From Nissolia schottii (Eukaryota > Streptophyta > Magnoliopsida > Fabales > Fabaceae), in NCBI GenBank assembly GCA_003254905.1, contig QANU01083380.1, positions 165,439 to 229,438 of the forward strand: a stretch of 64,000 bases of DNA, written 5' to 3'. This document shows, piece by piece, positions 23,501-35,551 of the stretch; position 1 is the stretch's first letter; every line of letters begins with the position of its first letter. The notes under the pieces are model-generated. The model worked only from the letters and a program-made list of their open reading frames with translations. It did no database searches and had not been told where the DNA came from. Both the position numbers and the translations under genes were made by a program.

Positions 23501-25795
23501 AGTAATTACTATACAAACAATTAGTCTAATCATACAATAATGTAGGATTGGATGGCTTCCCCATGCCCTAAATCATAGAAATATGAGAGGAAAATAGGCA
23601 GAGAATGGTAAGATGGAAAGAGATATTTTACTATTTGCATTGAGGATATGGACCCTAGGTATGGGGTATACTCTACTAATGAACCGCCATCTGAACTTTT
23701 GTCCTTTATGCATGGCACACGTGCACTAGAGTCAGCAAGCAGTGAAATCGATCCACATCAATTTGACTTTTGAATCCCCAATATAATAATTATAATAATA
23801 ATACAGATTATTGATGGAAACCAATTACAAGATTTGTTATTGACATGGGGAAATGAAATCCCATCAAATCAACATGCATGCAGCCATATATAGGGTCCAT
23901 ATATGTAGCAATCCAAAAATCCAAAAATCATGTAATTAAAAGAAAGGGCCAAGTTACACTTCCCAAATTCACACGTATGGGAGAGAGATTTGATCCTGAT
24001 CAATAGGACAAATCCATGTCTATTAGGAACAATTGATATCTTTTGTTTCTTTCTAATTATTTGGCCAATGCCCTCCAACTTGTGATTTCTTCCCCTAAAA
24101 TCATAGAGACACGACCTCCTAGGTCGACATCTTATTTTGAAACAATCAAGGCAATCAATGCAATGGTAGGATAATTATGTGGATGAAGACATTACCATAA
24201 GAATTTCTGGTTCTATTTCTAGCATACCTTCTACTCAAAATTTTATGAAAGAATTAATGAAAACAGAATCAATAAAAATTTGACAAAATTTTATGTTAAA
24301 CGTCAACAGTCTAACCTAATCATTTTCTTTTACTCAGAATTGGTTATGAAAAAGATTTTCAACAAAGTTTAGCATAGAGTTTATATATTTTGCTTTTATT
24401 TCTTGTTTTCACTAAACAAAAACACAAGATATAAAAACAAAAAATGAAAGCAGAAACTGAACCTATCTTAATTTGTCATTTATCTTCTAAATGAGATTTA
24501 CCAACAAACACATGGGCAAATTCAATGAGACGGGGGTTTAGAGCATTGCCACCCTCTCAAGTGCATGATTCATCAATTTAGCTTTGGTTTTCCTCCATTA
24601 TAACTTGGTTTCCCTTTGTCAAACTTTTCAAAGTGCTCTACTCAATTTTGTCTTTCGTTTCCCTACATGAGGAAGAATGCCCTACGCCTCTCAATAATTC
24701 CATTGTTGAAAAAGATGATGCCGTATTCAAACATTGCTTGGTCATACATAATCTTCATATATTAATAGGTCAAATCACTGTCTGATCCCATCATTGCTGT
24801 CCAAGTATAAGCTTAGGGTCTCGGTTCCCAATGGGTGCAAAGTGAGTCCAAAAAGACAATCATATTTTTTAATCCTAACCACACTACTCTGAATATAGTC
24901 CAATAAACTTCACGGGTCATCAATAGTATGCCATGGCTTTCTGCTTCTTTTGTACTTTGCAAATAAAGCATGTACACTGGTTTTGGGGCTAGAGCAAGTT
25001 AGTCACTTTTTTCTTCATTTTTCTTTGACTTTTTTTTTTCCTTTTCTTATAAAAAGAGGACACCAAATTCTCTTACACAGTATTTGTCTCACTTCAACAC
25101 ATGTAAACATACTCATCTACAATTACATTAGTATAAATAGATATCATATATAAGAAGATAGAAGGTGAGGGAAGAAAGTAAGAAAATGAAAGTAAGTTGA
25201 GAGACAAAGATATATGCAGAATAATGGCATTATGACCTAGTAAGGACTGCACAAGAGTTCTGTCCTCTGTTTTGAACATCATCTCAAAGTATTCGATCAA
25301 GATGACATTTAAGTCCATGGAATCAATATCTAGTTTCGGTTGGCATGGAAAAAATTAAAAGCATCAATAACTTGCTGAAAGATTAGTAGCTGGTTCAAAA
25401 ACCACAGAAAATGACAGCGTTATAAAACCCAAATAATTTAACTTGCAGGTAAATTATGTTTATGTGACAATTAGTAAACCAAAAGAGATAAACGTGCAAT
25501 AAAAAACAAATGCATAAACAAACATACAGTAAATTCTCATTCAAGAAAAGCTATTTTGTATTTCACTTTAGAGAAAGGAGGGAACACGAATGCAACAGAC
25601 TTCCGCAGCTCATCAATCAGACAATGTTAATTTGCAATTTTAGACACTTGTGGCTAAGAGGTAAATTGATATTTCATTCAGAGGTGGCAACAAACATTGA
25701 AATCTTAGGAAGTGTTGGATGATGCTTCAACTTCAGCTGAAATATAGACATAGATCTGAAACGATCAAGCAGCTCCCCCATTAAACAAAAACAAA

Positions 25796-28456
25796 TCACC
25801 TCCCAAAACATGCCATTATTTTGGAGGTGAGGGAAGAAGTCAAAAATCTCATCCCAGTAGATCCACCAGGAAAGTATGATATAACATAATACCCAAGTGA
25901 GAGAACCTGCAAGTATAATCAAATTTCAAACTCAATGCAAGATAGAGATGGTTCTAGAAAGAAACAGGACAAAAAATATATGCAAAAATCTTTATGGAAA
26001 ATCTATTTCCACACCACAGTTGTTGGAATCATGCCATATATGACCCACACCCATCAGTCCATTACATAAATCCAGCCCCCATGGGAGGTGGAAATAGGAT
26101 CTCTTAGATTTATAATGGTTGAGCCGTATAGAAGGAATTGTTGCTACTTGCTATAGCAAATCCAAGATTATGCTTAGAAGACTTTGCGCATACTTCAAAT
26201 CCACAGCAAATCAACAAATCAATAACACAAGGGGAAGGACAAATCAACAAAGAAGCATTTTAACTTATTTAAGGACATATGAACTGATACCTGTACCACA
26301 GAGAATACAACAGAGAGAATGTAGCTGTGTTTCACCATTGATACATACAAGGTACCAAACATACTGCATATAAAACCCAGTGTAAAAGGGAGCCTCTGAA
26401 AAATAAAAAGAGAGAGACAGAGTCAGACCAGAGCACCAAACACATGCAATCAGATCAAATCAAATCAGCTGAGACTGTTTTAATGAAAGGACCGGATCCT
26501 CTCAAGTGAGTTTTTTGTCATGTGAAGTTAAGTGTGACCTCTCACTGTTAATTTCTTTGTTGCTTGTGTCATGTATGGGCCTCACTTGACCTCACATCAC
26601 AAGAAATTCACTTGAGATAATTCACTCCCTTTAATGAAATCCCAAACGAACTCACTCAAGCAACATATAATGATAGGTAAAGTTATTTTACAACCCTGAA
26701 AAATATAAAATTCAAGTTACTTACCTCCTTTGAAAACATGTGGGCAAGCTGATTTTTTGGACCCTTGAGAGCAAAGAATGATCCAATAATAAATCCACAC
26801 CCAAGAGTAAAGCATATAGCAAACTTTTGGGGCATAACCACCATGACAGGAAGGAATAAGGTGCATGCAATAAAAATGAAGAAGACCCCGCTAGACAGAA
26901 ACAAGCCAAAATACACAAGTGCTTTCCCAGAAGGAAGACTGCTGGTCGCGGACTGGAAGTTGCCAGGTATATCTCTCACACCTTTAGAAACCCTGAACAA
27001 TTATCAGAGACAAATTGCTTAACTACCTGAGGACAAAATGTTAAGGCAAAACTGTTCAACATTTCTGTTGTAGAAGGCTTCTGCCCAACATGATATTTCA
27101 ACATGAAGCATACAATCCATTCCAAAAAAACAAAAGCAAGAAGGAATAAAAAAAACAAAGAAAGATAGGGGATACTTCAGCTACCCATGGTTTTTTTCCT
27201 TATGCAACAAATTCCACCATCAAAAAAAGAAGCTGAAGAACAATAACAATGACTCTCTACTACATAAAGGCAGGAAAGAACAGACAATTTTTCACACAAA
27301 ATTGCATTAGAATCTTGATACTACATTGGAATGAAGATAACAAAGTATTACTGACGCCAAAACTCAACCAGTTAAAGCCATAATATGTATGATTGTTATG
27401 GTGTAAGACTATTTTTTAATACTTTCGTGCCGGAAGATAAACCTTTGAAGTTTTCGAACACAAACGTTGCCAGAAAATGTTATCAAGTCAAGATCATGCA
27501 TGATATTGATCTTTGATCATAAGACCATACAATCTACAAGCTCATACTGACTTGTTAGGATCATACCAGCTTACTAATTCTGAAAATGTTCTGTTCCTAA
27601 ATAATCTTTCGTCTCATTCATGGGGAATTTCTAGGTTTTGGGCTTCAATACCCAGGACTGATGAAATCAACCATCAAAATCTAAAAGCTATTCCCCCAGG
27701 CACTTTAGTGTTACTTCCGAGGGCAGAGGACGGCAAAATGCTCGTCTTTTTGGTTCAAACTCAAGGGAAGCTCGATTTCAGAGCTGAAAGGACTCAGAGC
27801 TTTGCATAAGTTTCATTTGCAGGTTGGGTTTCAGTTCTTCTGTTCTGAGTTGATTTCAACTGGGTTTGCATTACACCTTATGTTTTTGACTTGGCTCAAG
27901 CTTTTCACTACTTCAGAAACCGTTTTTGTTTCAGTTCACAGAACCAACCTACTGCCTAACCGTTAGCTCGCTCTACTATTATGCACTTAAGATAGTGAGT
28001 GAATGTGTTATATTATTAATATCAATGATTCGAAGCATCATTGAGCTGGCATTAGCAACGATGTTAGGATTTGTGTTGATTTCCCTGTTGGTAATACGAG
28101 AACAAATTATCGGAATCTTATACGAAAGAAGCACATCATGATAATTCATAAACCCTCGTGGTACTGCAAAGGTTCCTCAATTTCAATCGTTGAAATCATT
28201 CACACTATAAAATCAAAATGAATGCTTACACGCTGAAAGTGCCGGAAACGGTGTCGTTGGCGGAGCGAACAGCAGATTCGAGATCGAAAGGGATCATCCC
28301 CTGAGACTGAGATGGCTGAGAGGAAGCATAGGAATTCCAATCAGCTAGCAAAGAAGAAGACGACGAAGACGACGTCGTTTTCTGCTGCTCCTCGCTCCCA
28401 CTCCCTGCCCGTGAGAACCAACCCTCCATCTTCTCGATTGGAACCAACGAAGCCAA
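25796..28456 (-). CDS. SFT2/Got1-like vesicle transport protein
   Basis: Golgi membrane protein of the SFT2 family, which in yeast helps endosome- or ER-derived vesicles fuse with the Golgi. Four exons on the minus strand: 28456-28230, 26992-26725, 26395-26291, 25906-25796; 711 bases, 236 residues with the stop, all phases consistent. The N-terminus is Ser-rich and cytosolic (WFSRAGSGSEEQQ, a seven-Ser run). The SFT2 domain starts near GVRDIPGNFQ and has four membrane helices: ALVYFGLFLSSGVFFIFIA, FAICFTLGCGFIIGSFFA, LPFTLGFICSMFGTLYVS and SVVFSVVQVLSLGYYVIS. The end is ACFGR, as in relatives. A second Met at 28429 (MEGWFSRAG) may be the real start. Neighbour order with the receptor kinase and HSP90 matches Arabidopsis At5g56020 and At4g26550 (recalled). 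Intron 1 (1.24 kb) carries no feature; intron 2 carries a MITE. Confidence 0.93.
26489..26629. mobile_element. MITE with 9-10 bp target duplication in SFT2 intron 2
   Basis: The direct repeat TTTAATGAAA flanks it (26479-26488 and 26630-26639). The arms are imperfect inverted copies: CTCTCAAGTGAGTTTTTTGT at the left, against the complement of TATCTCAAGTGAATTTCTTG at the right. A 9-10 base duplication and hairpin arms fit a Mutator-type MITE. It lies about 95 bases from exon 3 and does not break any exon. Confidence 0.7.
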
Positions 28457-29223
28457 GGGATCTATCTGTATCTAAATTCTAATCTAACTACTTTTGTTAC
28501 TTTTTTTCTACTTTTCCTTCTTTTTGGATCAGATCGGGACCTAACTAACTATGAATGAAACGCTAAATGGGAAATAACTATTTCTATCCTCACTCACTCC
28601 CCACCATTTTTTACCACTTACCGCCAGCCACAACTACTCCCCAATTCCAATTTTCCAATTTAATCCATCGGTAACTTTTTTCTTTGCTGGATAATTTAGC
28701 AAGTGGAAACCAGGTGTTTCTGTCAAATAATATTTTTTTTTAAGAAAAAGGAAAAACGTTTGGTTATGTTTAGGAGATTTAGAAATAATGGAAGGGGATA
28801 GTTATTAGTGGACTTGGAGGGAGAGGAAGGGCATGGAGAGGCTTTAATCAAGTCATTCTTTTCTTTAAATGTCTAAGAAGTTTAATGAGACATGGAGAAA
28901 GATTTGAGAAAACCCGCTTTGACCCTGTTTGGAGGGTCATAAAATTGAGGTTTTATATGCCAATGGAAGGATGGGCAGCTCTCTCTAGTTATGTCACTCC
29001 TTTTTAAATAACTTTTAAATAATTGTCACTTAAATGTAGTTATGTTTCTCCTTCCATTCTTATTCTCCCAAATTTTTGAGAGGAATAGATCATCTCATGT
29101 TAAAATATATTATGGTTGGTTATCACAAACATTCAAATTGAATCTTACCAATTTTAAGAAAATTTCACTTATTTAAATTAATTGTGTTTTTCTTTTATAA
29201 CATAATTAACCATAACATTTTTT

Positions 29224-29402
29224 TTAGGTTGCCTACTCGATATTCAAGGCTTAACCTTGACTAATCCGGGTCGACCCGGGTCACGCACCTGGCTATGGCG
29301 GGTGAGTCTCACAGCGGGGATAACTGCGTACACAAGGTCTCGAACTCGGGACCTTGCTTAAGCGACACCAAGCTGCTTACCACTCGGACCAACCTCCGCT
29401 GG
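29224..29402 (-). mobile_element. Full-length tRNA-derived SINE with 17-bp target duplication
   Basis: Read on the minus strand, the head GGTTGGTCCGAGTGGTAAGC (A box) and GAGTTCGAGACC (B box) are spaced as in a tRNA of the Leu/Ser look. A GC-rich body and a short A-tail follow. The exact direct repeat TAACCATAACATTTTTT lies on both sides (29207-29223 and 29403-29419). The A-tail and long duplication show reverse-transcription insertion. The GC content stands out from the surroundings. Confidence 0.88.
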
Positions 29403-30599
29403 TAACCATAACATTTTTTAACATAACAATATCTATTCTCATGTTTGAGAGTTTTGTAGACCATAGAAATGAAGAGTCATTAATGGAAATATGGAATGAT
29501 AAATAAAGGTGAAGAGTAGAATGGTTAGTTGCATGTCACACCTTTGCATGGGAGTTTAATAGTGAGAGGAGGGGTGACTCATCCTAATGCTGTTGGTTGT
29601 TACAATAAAAGGGAATGGAATGTAAAAAATATTTAAATTTTTTTCAACTTTACCCCATTATTAGAGATAAATAACGGTGAATTTGATTATTTTAAAGAGT
29701 AACATAATAATTTTACCAAATTTAAAGGGAATAAGACCGTTTTTAATAATTATCTCTTTGGATCTCATTTTCGGCCTTACCATTGTCATATTGCCAACCA
29801 CCACAACATTGTGTTATACAAGGCAACAAATGACCAAAAGTGAGACTTTTCAATTCAATAGAATGGACTAACTTTGATTCATACTATAACCCCACATATC
29901 TTTTTAAATTAAAAAAAAACATCCATTAAATAATATTAATGTCATGTGTCATAATTTTATTACTCTCATAAAAAAAAAAAAGATTGGTTCCACCAAGTAG
30001 GGACTCGTCCTACTCTATCCTCTTTATAGTCCTTTCCTATGCAATAATGTGATATCATCTCTTTTGTAATGTGTTAGAGAGAGAAAGAGATTAGAACCAT
30101 CAAAACTCAATTCTTGGAGTTGTTCTAAGCAACTTTGTCCCTCTTTACCCCACTAAACTGAGAGACAGAAATTCTTACCAATTTAATAGAAAAAAAAGGA
30201 CTTATAATTCTTTCTTAGCCATTCTCCTCCCTTCTAAATAATAACTCTTAAATGCACTTTAAGTAGTCTCTCTTGTATCACTCTCTTATTAGCCATTCAT
30301 ACTAACACACCATTAGGTTGTGCTCCTACCATGTAGTTTGTGTGACTTTTTATTGCATAACACTGTTGTGAAAAATGTTCATAACCATTTTTTTTTTACT
30401 AAAAAGACAATGTTATATAGGATATGAATAATGCTTATAACCATAAAAATCTTTTTCGGGTTGGTGTTTAACTTCGTTTTTAGACTTGTATGCATGTCCA
30501 ACATAGTACTTGAACAAAAACAAAATAGAGGATTCATTAGTATCTAAATACAATAATAGACATGTTAGTCCTTCCGTCCCTATACTTTACAAAACATTT

Positions 30600-31350
30600 T
30601 CTAAGTAGTTCCTGAACTTTAAAATTATCAAGCAGTACCTAGGGCTTGAAAATGCAAGGCTGTTGCGAAAGAATGCACATTAAAAAATGTCTACTTTAAC
30701 TAAAAATGCAAGGTATAAAGACCATGAAAAATGACCATTAGCAAAAAAAAAGACAAGGAGTTAGCCAATGAAAAATATCCTTAACTAAAAAAAAGCTAAA
30801 AAGACAGAGTTATATATGAAAAAAGTTCATTAAAAAAAACTAAAAATACAAGGTTATATAAGTTATAAAAAATGTACATTTACCAAAAAAATCCATTTTT
30901 ACTAAAAGCGCAAGATTATATGCTATATAAAATAAAAATTAACAAACAAAAATTATTTTTAACTGAAACAGCTAGGTTATAAATTAATTAAAAAAAAGTC
31001 CATTAAGTATAAAATCTTTTATAACTGAAAATATAATGTTACATGCTATGAAAAATGCCCATCAACGTAAATATATTTTTTAATTAAAAAATAAGTCTGT
31101 GGGTTATAAAAAATGTTTATGTTTATCTAAAAAAATAAGGTTATAAGTTATGAAAAATGTTCATGCTTAGCTTAAAAAAATAGGGCTATAGGTTATAAAA
31201 AATGCAAATTAACAGAAAAAAGAACTTTAACTACAAACAGAGATTATAGGCTTTACAAAATCCACATTAACTAAAAAAATCCTTTGAATAAAAAACTCAA
31301 AGTTACAGGCTTTAAAAAATACACAATAACTAATTATTTTTAAAACTAAA
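30600..31350. repeat. Degenerate AT-rich tandem array
   Basis: Variants of a unit containing ATAAAAAATG, a short purine run and GGTTATA recur roughly every 60-80 bases, with changes between copies (for example near 30715, 30860, 31030, 31105, 31150, 31190). Period and copy number are by eye only. Confidence 0.5.
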
Positions 31351-32565
31351 ACAACAAAGTTATTGCAATGATAGAATTATATTTCAATCTAGTTTTTAAA
31401 CTCCTCAAAACATACTTGAGTCAAATTTTAAAGCTATACAAGTGTCAAACACTATTTGATTATTCAATTCTCTAATAATTTATTACAGTGATAAACTCCT
31501 ATTTAAATTCTAACTAACGAACTAACTGATCTTACCTTCTTTGACTAACTCATAAGATAAAAAATAATTACTTCTATATTATTTTTATATTTCATAATTA
31601 CTATTTAAATGTTAGAGTTTAGGTCGATGGGCATTTTTAAATAAGCTTTAGTTTTCATTGCCTTAAACTATGGGTCATAACACTTTCCTTTTCCATGACT
31701 TTGCCGAATATTCCTCATCCTCTTTCAAAAGTTCCCAACATATGAAATCATAAATTTTAAAGGAATCAATATTTTTCTTGGGAGACACTCATCTTGTGTA
31801 CCAAGTTTTACACAAGACAAATAAAAGCAAATGAATTGTTTTTATTTTTATTTTTAAGGCAGACGAATCAAATGCATTGTTTATTTAAATGCCAAGGACG
31901 ACACACGACTCAAAAGTTTGAAGATTTGAACTTCAGAAAGAAAAAAAATAAGTATGAACATGATTCTAATCTCAATCCCAGGAAAAAAATGAAAAGTAAA
32001 CAACGAGTATATTATTGTATAAAATACATAGAATGGATTTAATAGAATATGAATTTAATTTTTATCCACAGTATAAATTTGTTTTTATCATAAATAGTTG
32101 ATTTTTTTTATTTTTTTAAAAGTAATGCACATAAAAAAATTTAATTAGATGATAGTATAAAAAAAATTACCAATCAATGGATAAAACCTAACTCGTTGAA
32201 TATAGGCTGAAGTCCATAATAAAGCAGTGAAACCTTTAATATGACGCTAACTGATCTTAAAAAAAACATAATTTAAATGCTTACCAGAAAACAGAAACCA
32301 AATTCTGTTGGAAAAAGAATATATAAAAAATATTTAAATTCTTAGATTGCAAAACTTTAATTTTCCTTTTTTTTAATAATTTTATTTTATTTAACCAAAA
32401 ATGTAAAGAGTAATTATTAATTAATTTAACAAAAAATTAATTTAACCAAAAATAAAACAAAGACCAAGTCCACGGCTAAAGCTATAGCTCCGAAATAAAG
32501 GGGACCCACACGGATAGTAGTGGGTCCGCAGAACGCTGATTATTTGGAATTTTTGAAAGAAAATA

Positions 32566-32578
32566 GAAGGATCTAGAA
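32566..32578 (+). promoter_or_regulatory. Heat-shock-element-like site, HSP90 copy 1
   Basis: GAAGGATCTAGAA has the alternating GAA / (T)TC / GAA pattern of a heat shock element with one mismatch in the middle unit. It lies 148 bases before the ATG, inside a 19-base block (32560-32578) that is identical in front of HSP90 copy 2. Confidence 0.55.
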
Positions 32579-32671
32579 CCCTAACCCTAACCCTTCTTAT
32601 ACCTCTCTCTACTCCTTCACTTGTTCTCTGCAACATTCTCTCTTTCGTTACACCTCAAAACCCTAACCCTT
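32575..32671 (+). promoter_or_regulatory. Telo-box-like repeats in the leader of HSP90 copy 1
   Basis: AACCCTAACCCTAACCCTT (from about 32576) and AAAACCCTAACCCTT (32657-32671) are telomere-like telo-box words, which are common in leaders of highly expressed plant genes. Copy 2 has one such word, AAACCCTA, at 38591-38598. Confidence 0.6.
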
Positions 32672-32713
32672 CTTTCTCCTCTTTCGTCGATTTCGTCTTC
32701 TCTCGTAGCGGCA

Positions 32714-35551
32714 ATGGCGGAGGCTGAGACGTTCGCTTTCCAGGCTGAGATCAACCAGCTCCTCAGTCTCATCATCAACACCTTCTACAGCAACAAGGAG
32801 ATCTTCCTTCGCGAGATCATCAGCAATGCTTCTGATGTAAGCTTCCTCGCCTTTCTTTTCGCTCTCGTTTTCTGAATTTTTTGTTTGGTGGATGTTGATT
32901 TTGATCTTTCAGCTTGATCTAGTTGTAATTAGTTTTCAATTGTATTGAAATTACAGTAGCGTTTTTTTATGGTAGCTGCGCTGTGATCGTTCTGTTAACT
33001 TGTTAGAGCTTTGATTCATTGACTTGTAGCTTCGATCTCTATGTTTTTATAGGAGTTTTTGCTTGCTTGTTCAGTCTCGACTAGGATTTGTTCGACGGGT
33101 TGTTTTTTCCTTTCGTTTTTATTTATTTATTTAATAATTTTAAGAAAAAAAATGTATATTTGTGATTTCTATAGTTTTGTATGTGGTTACCTAGAAGCTG
33201 GAGAGTTATTATTGCAGAGTCTAATCGATGCGATTTTAATTTTTAAGGGATATACTGTATATGACATTTTTCAAATTGAAACGTTTTCTTGGGATTTTGT
33301 TTATACGACTGTTCAGTTTTGTATTTAGGAACGTATGGTTTTGTAGTGGATTGAACTTTGCAACTTAGGGTAATTTAATTGTGCCATGTTCGAATGTGAG
33401 CGTGATATTGGGTTTTCCTGAATTATAAATTGTGGATTTGTTCTGAGTCCTGCCATTTTTGTATGTGACTAATATAGGCTTTGGACAAGATCCGATTTGA
33501 GAGTTTGACAGACAAGAGCAAGCTCGATGCTCAACCTGAGTTGTTCATTCACATTATCCCTGACAAAACCTCCAACACGTTGACCATTGTTGACAGTGGT
33601 ATCGGCATGACCAAGGCTGGTAAGATAAAATTGCCTTTTTCAGTTTCAGTGAATTGGTTTGTTGCCCTTTTTGATTTACAATCTTCTCTAATGATTGTGT
33701 GCTTTATGTTTTCCAGATTTGGTGAACAACCTGGGTACTATTGCAAGGTCCGGGACCAAGGAATTCATGGAAGCCTTGGCTGCTGGTGCTGATGTGAGTA
33801 TGATTGGACAGTTTGGTGTTGGGTTCTACTCAGCTTATCTGGTGGCTGAGAAAGTTATTGTTACCACAAAACATAATGATGATGAGCAGTATGTGTGGGA
33901 GTCCCAAGCTGGAGGATCATTCACTATTACAAGGGATACATCTGGTGAGAATCTTGGCAGGGGAACCAAGATAACTTTGTTCCTCAAAGAAGATCAGCTT
34001 GAGTATCTTGAGGAACGCCGTCTCAAGGATTTGATAAAGAAGCATTCTGAATTCATTAGCTACCCAATTTCACTTTGGATTGAGAAGACTATAGAGAAGG
34101 AGATCTCTGATGATGAGGATGAGGAAGAAAAGAAGGAAGAGGAAGGTAAAGTTGAGGATGTGGATGAAGATAAGGAGAAGGAGGAGAAGAAAAAGAAGAC
34201 TATCAAGGAAGTGTCACATGAGTGGTCGTTGGTGAACAAGCAGAAGCCCATTTGGATGAGGAAGCCTGAAGAGATCACAAAAGAAGAATATGCTGCTTTC
34301 TACAAGAGTCTCACCAATGATTGGGAAGAGCATTTGGCTGTGAAGCATTTCTCTGTTGAGGGCCAGCTGGAGTTTAAGGCTGTCCTCTTTGTACCCAAGA
34401 GGGCGCCATTCGACCTCTTTGACACAAAGAAGAAGCCCAACAACATCAAGCTGTATGTTCGTCGTGTCTTCATCATGGACAACTGTGAGGAGTTGATGCC
34501 CGAATATCTTGCCTTTGTCAAGGGTATTGTGGACTCTGAGGATCTTCCACTCAACATTTCTAGAGAAATGCTGCAGCAGAACAAAATCCTTAAGGTCATC
34601 CGTAAGAACTTGGTCAAGAAGTGCATCGAACTCTTCTTTGAAATTGCTGAGAACAAGGAGGACTATGATAAGTTCTATGAGGCCTTCTCTAAGAACTTGA
34701 AACTTGGCATTCACGAGGATTCTCAGAACAAGACAAAGATTGCTGAATTGCTGAGGTACCATTCATCCAAGAGTGGTGATGAGTTGACGAGTCTCAAGGA
34801 CTATGTGACAAGGATGAAGGAAGGACAAAATGACATCTACTACATTACAGGTGAAAGCAAGAAAGCTGTTGAGAACTCCCCCTTCCTGGAGAAGCTTAAG
34901 AAGAAGGGGTATGAGGTGCTCTACATGGTTGATGCTATTGATGAATATGCTGTTGGTCAGCTTAAGGAATTTGAGGGAAAGAAATTGGTCTCTGCCACTA
35001 AGGAAGGATTGAAACTCGATGAGAGTGAAGATGAGAAGAAGAAGCAGGAAGAACTGAAGGAGAAGTTTGACGGTCTCTGCAAGGTGATCAAGGATGTCTT
35101 GGGTGACAAGGTCGAGAAAGTTGTGGTATCTGACCGCGTTGTTGATTCCCCTTGCTGTCTTGTGACCGGCGAGTATGGTTGGACTGCCAACATGGAAAGG
35201 ATTATGAAGGCGCAGGCACTGAGGGATAGCAGCATGGCTGGTTACATGTCGAGCAAGAAGACAATGGAGATAAACCCGGAGAACCCCATCATGGAGGAGC
35301 TCAGGAAGCGAGCTGATGCTGACAAGAACGACAAGTCTGTCAAGGATCTTGTTCTGTTGCTCTTTGAGACCGCCCTCCTAACTTCTGGGTTCAGCCTTGA
35401 TGACCCCAACACCTTCGGCAACAGGATTCATAGGATGCTGAAGCTTGGGCTGAGCATTGATGAGGATGCTGCTGATGCAGATGCTGAAATGCCTCCCTTG
35501 GAGGATGTGGACGCTGACGCCGATGGTAGCAAGATGGAAGAAGTTGATTAA
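32714..35551 (+). CDS. HSP90: Cytosolic heat shock protein 90, tandem copy 1
   Basis: ATP-driven chaperone for kinases, hormone receptors and immune receptors in the cytosol and nucleus. Three exons, 32714-32836, 33478-33619 and 33717-35551, give 699 residues, the normal length. The N-terminal GHKL ATPase has [17 protein letters not shown] (catalytic Glu and binding Asn), [13 protein letters not shown], and [13 protein letters not shown]. An acidic/lysine-rich linker lies at about residues 215-240. The middle domain has the conserved [13 protein letters not shown] catalytic-loop region. The C-terminal dimerisation domain ends in SKMEEVD, whose MEEVD binds TPR co-chaperones and marks the cytosolic class. 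It has no signal peptide and no KDEL. One oddity is REI in place of the REL seen in copy 2. The leader carries telo-box words and a heat-shock-like element. It lies 3.1 kb before copy 2 on the same strand. Confidence 0.97.

Larger units (their letters stand above)
17867..25795. other. Gene-poor 8 kb region
   Basis: AT-rich DNA between the receptor kinase and the SFT2 gene, which point the same way. Apart from the two fold-back repeats (18250-18456, 20290-20515), the SINE at 19171-19316 and T- or A-runs, I see nothing. Reading frames here are under 85 codons, show no domain, no splice continuity and no codon bias. A distant regulatory role or an unlisted noncoding RNA cannot be ruled out from sequence alone. 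Confidence 0.55.
28457..32564. other. Divergent intergenic region between SFT2 and HSP90 copy 1
   Basis: About 4.1 kb between two genes that point away from each other, so it contains both promoters. It holds a SINE at 29224-29402. From about 30600 to 31350 there is a series of similar short segments with AAAAATG, TTATA and A-runs (words such as GGTTATAAAAAATG), which looks like a decayed AT-rich tandem array. No supported gene. Confidence 0.55.

Noticed and set aside
27513..27809. 98-codon frame inside SFT2 intron 1
   Set aside because: It runs opposite the host gene within an intron, and neither domain nor splice continuity is visible.
34214..34762. Minus-strand frames of 182 and 118 codons opposite HSP90 exon 3, repeated at 40092-40640
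   Set aside because: They are shadows of the lysine- and glutamate-rich coding strand and are present in both copies only because the exons are alike.
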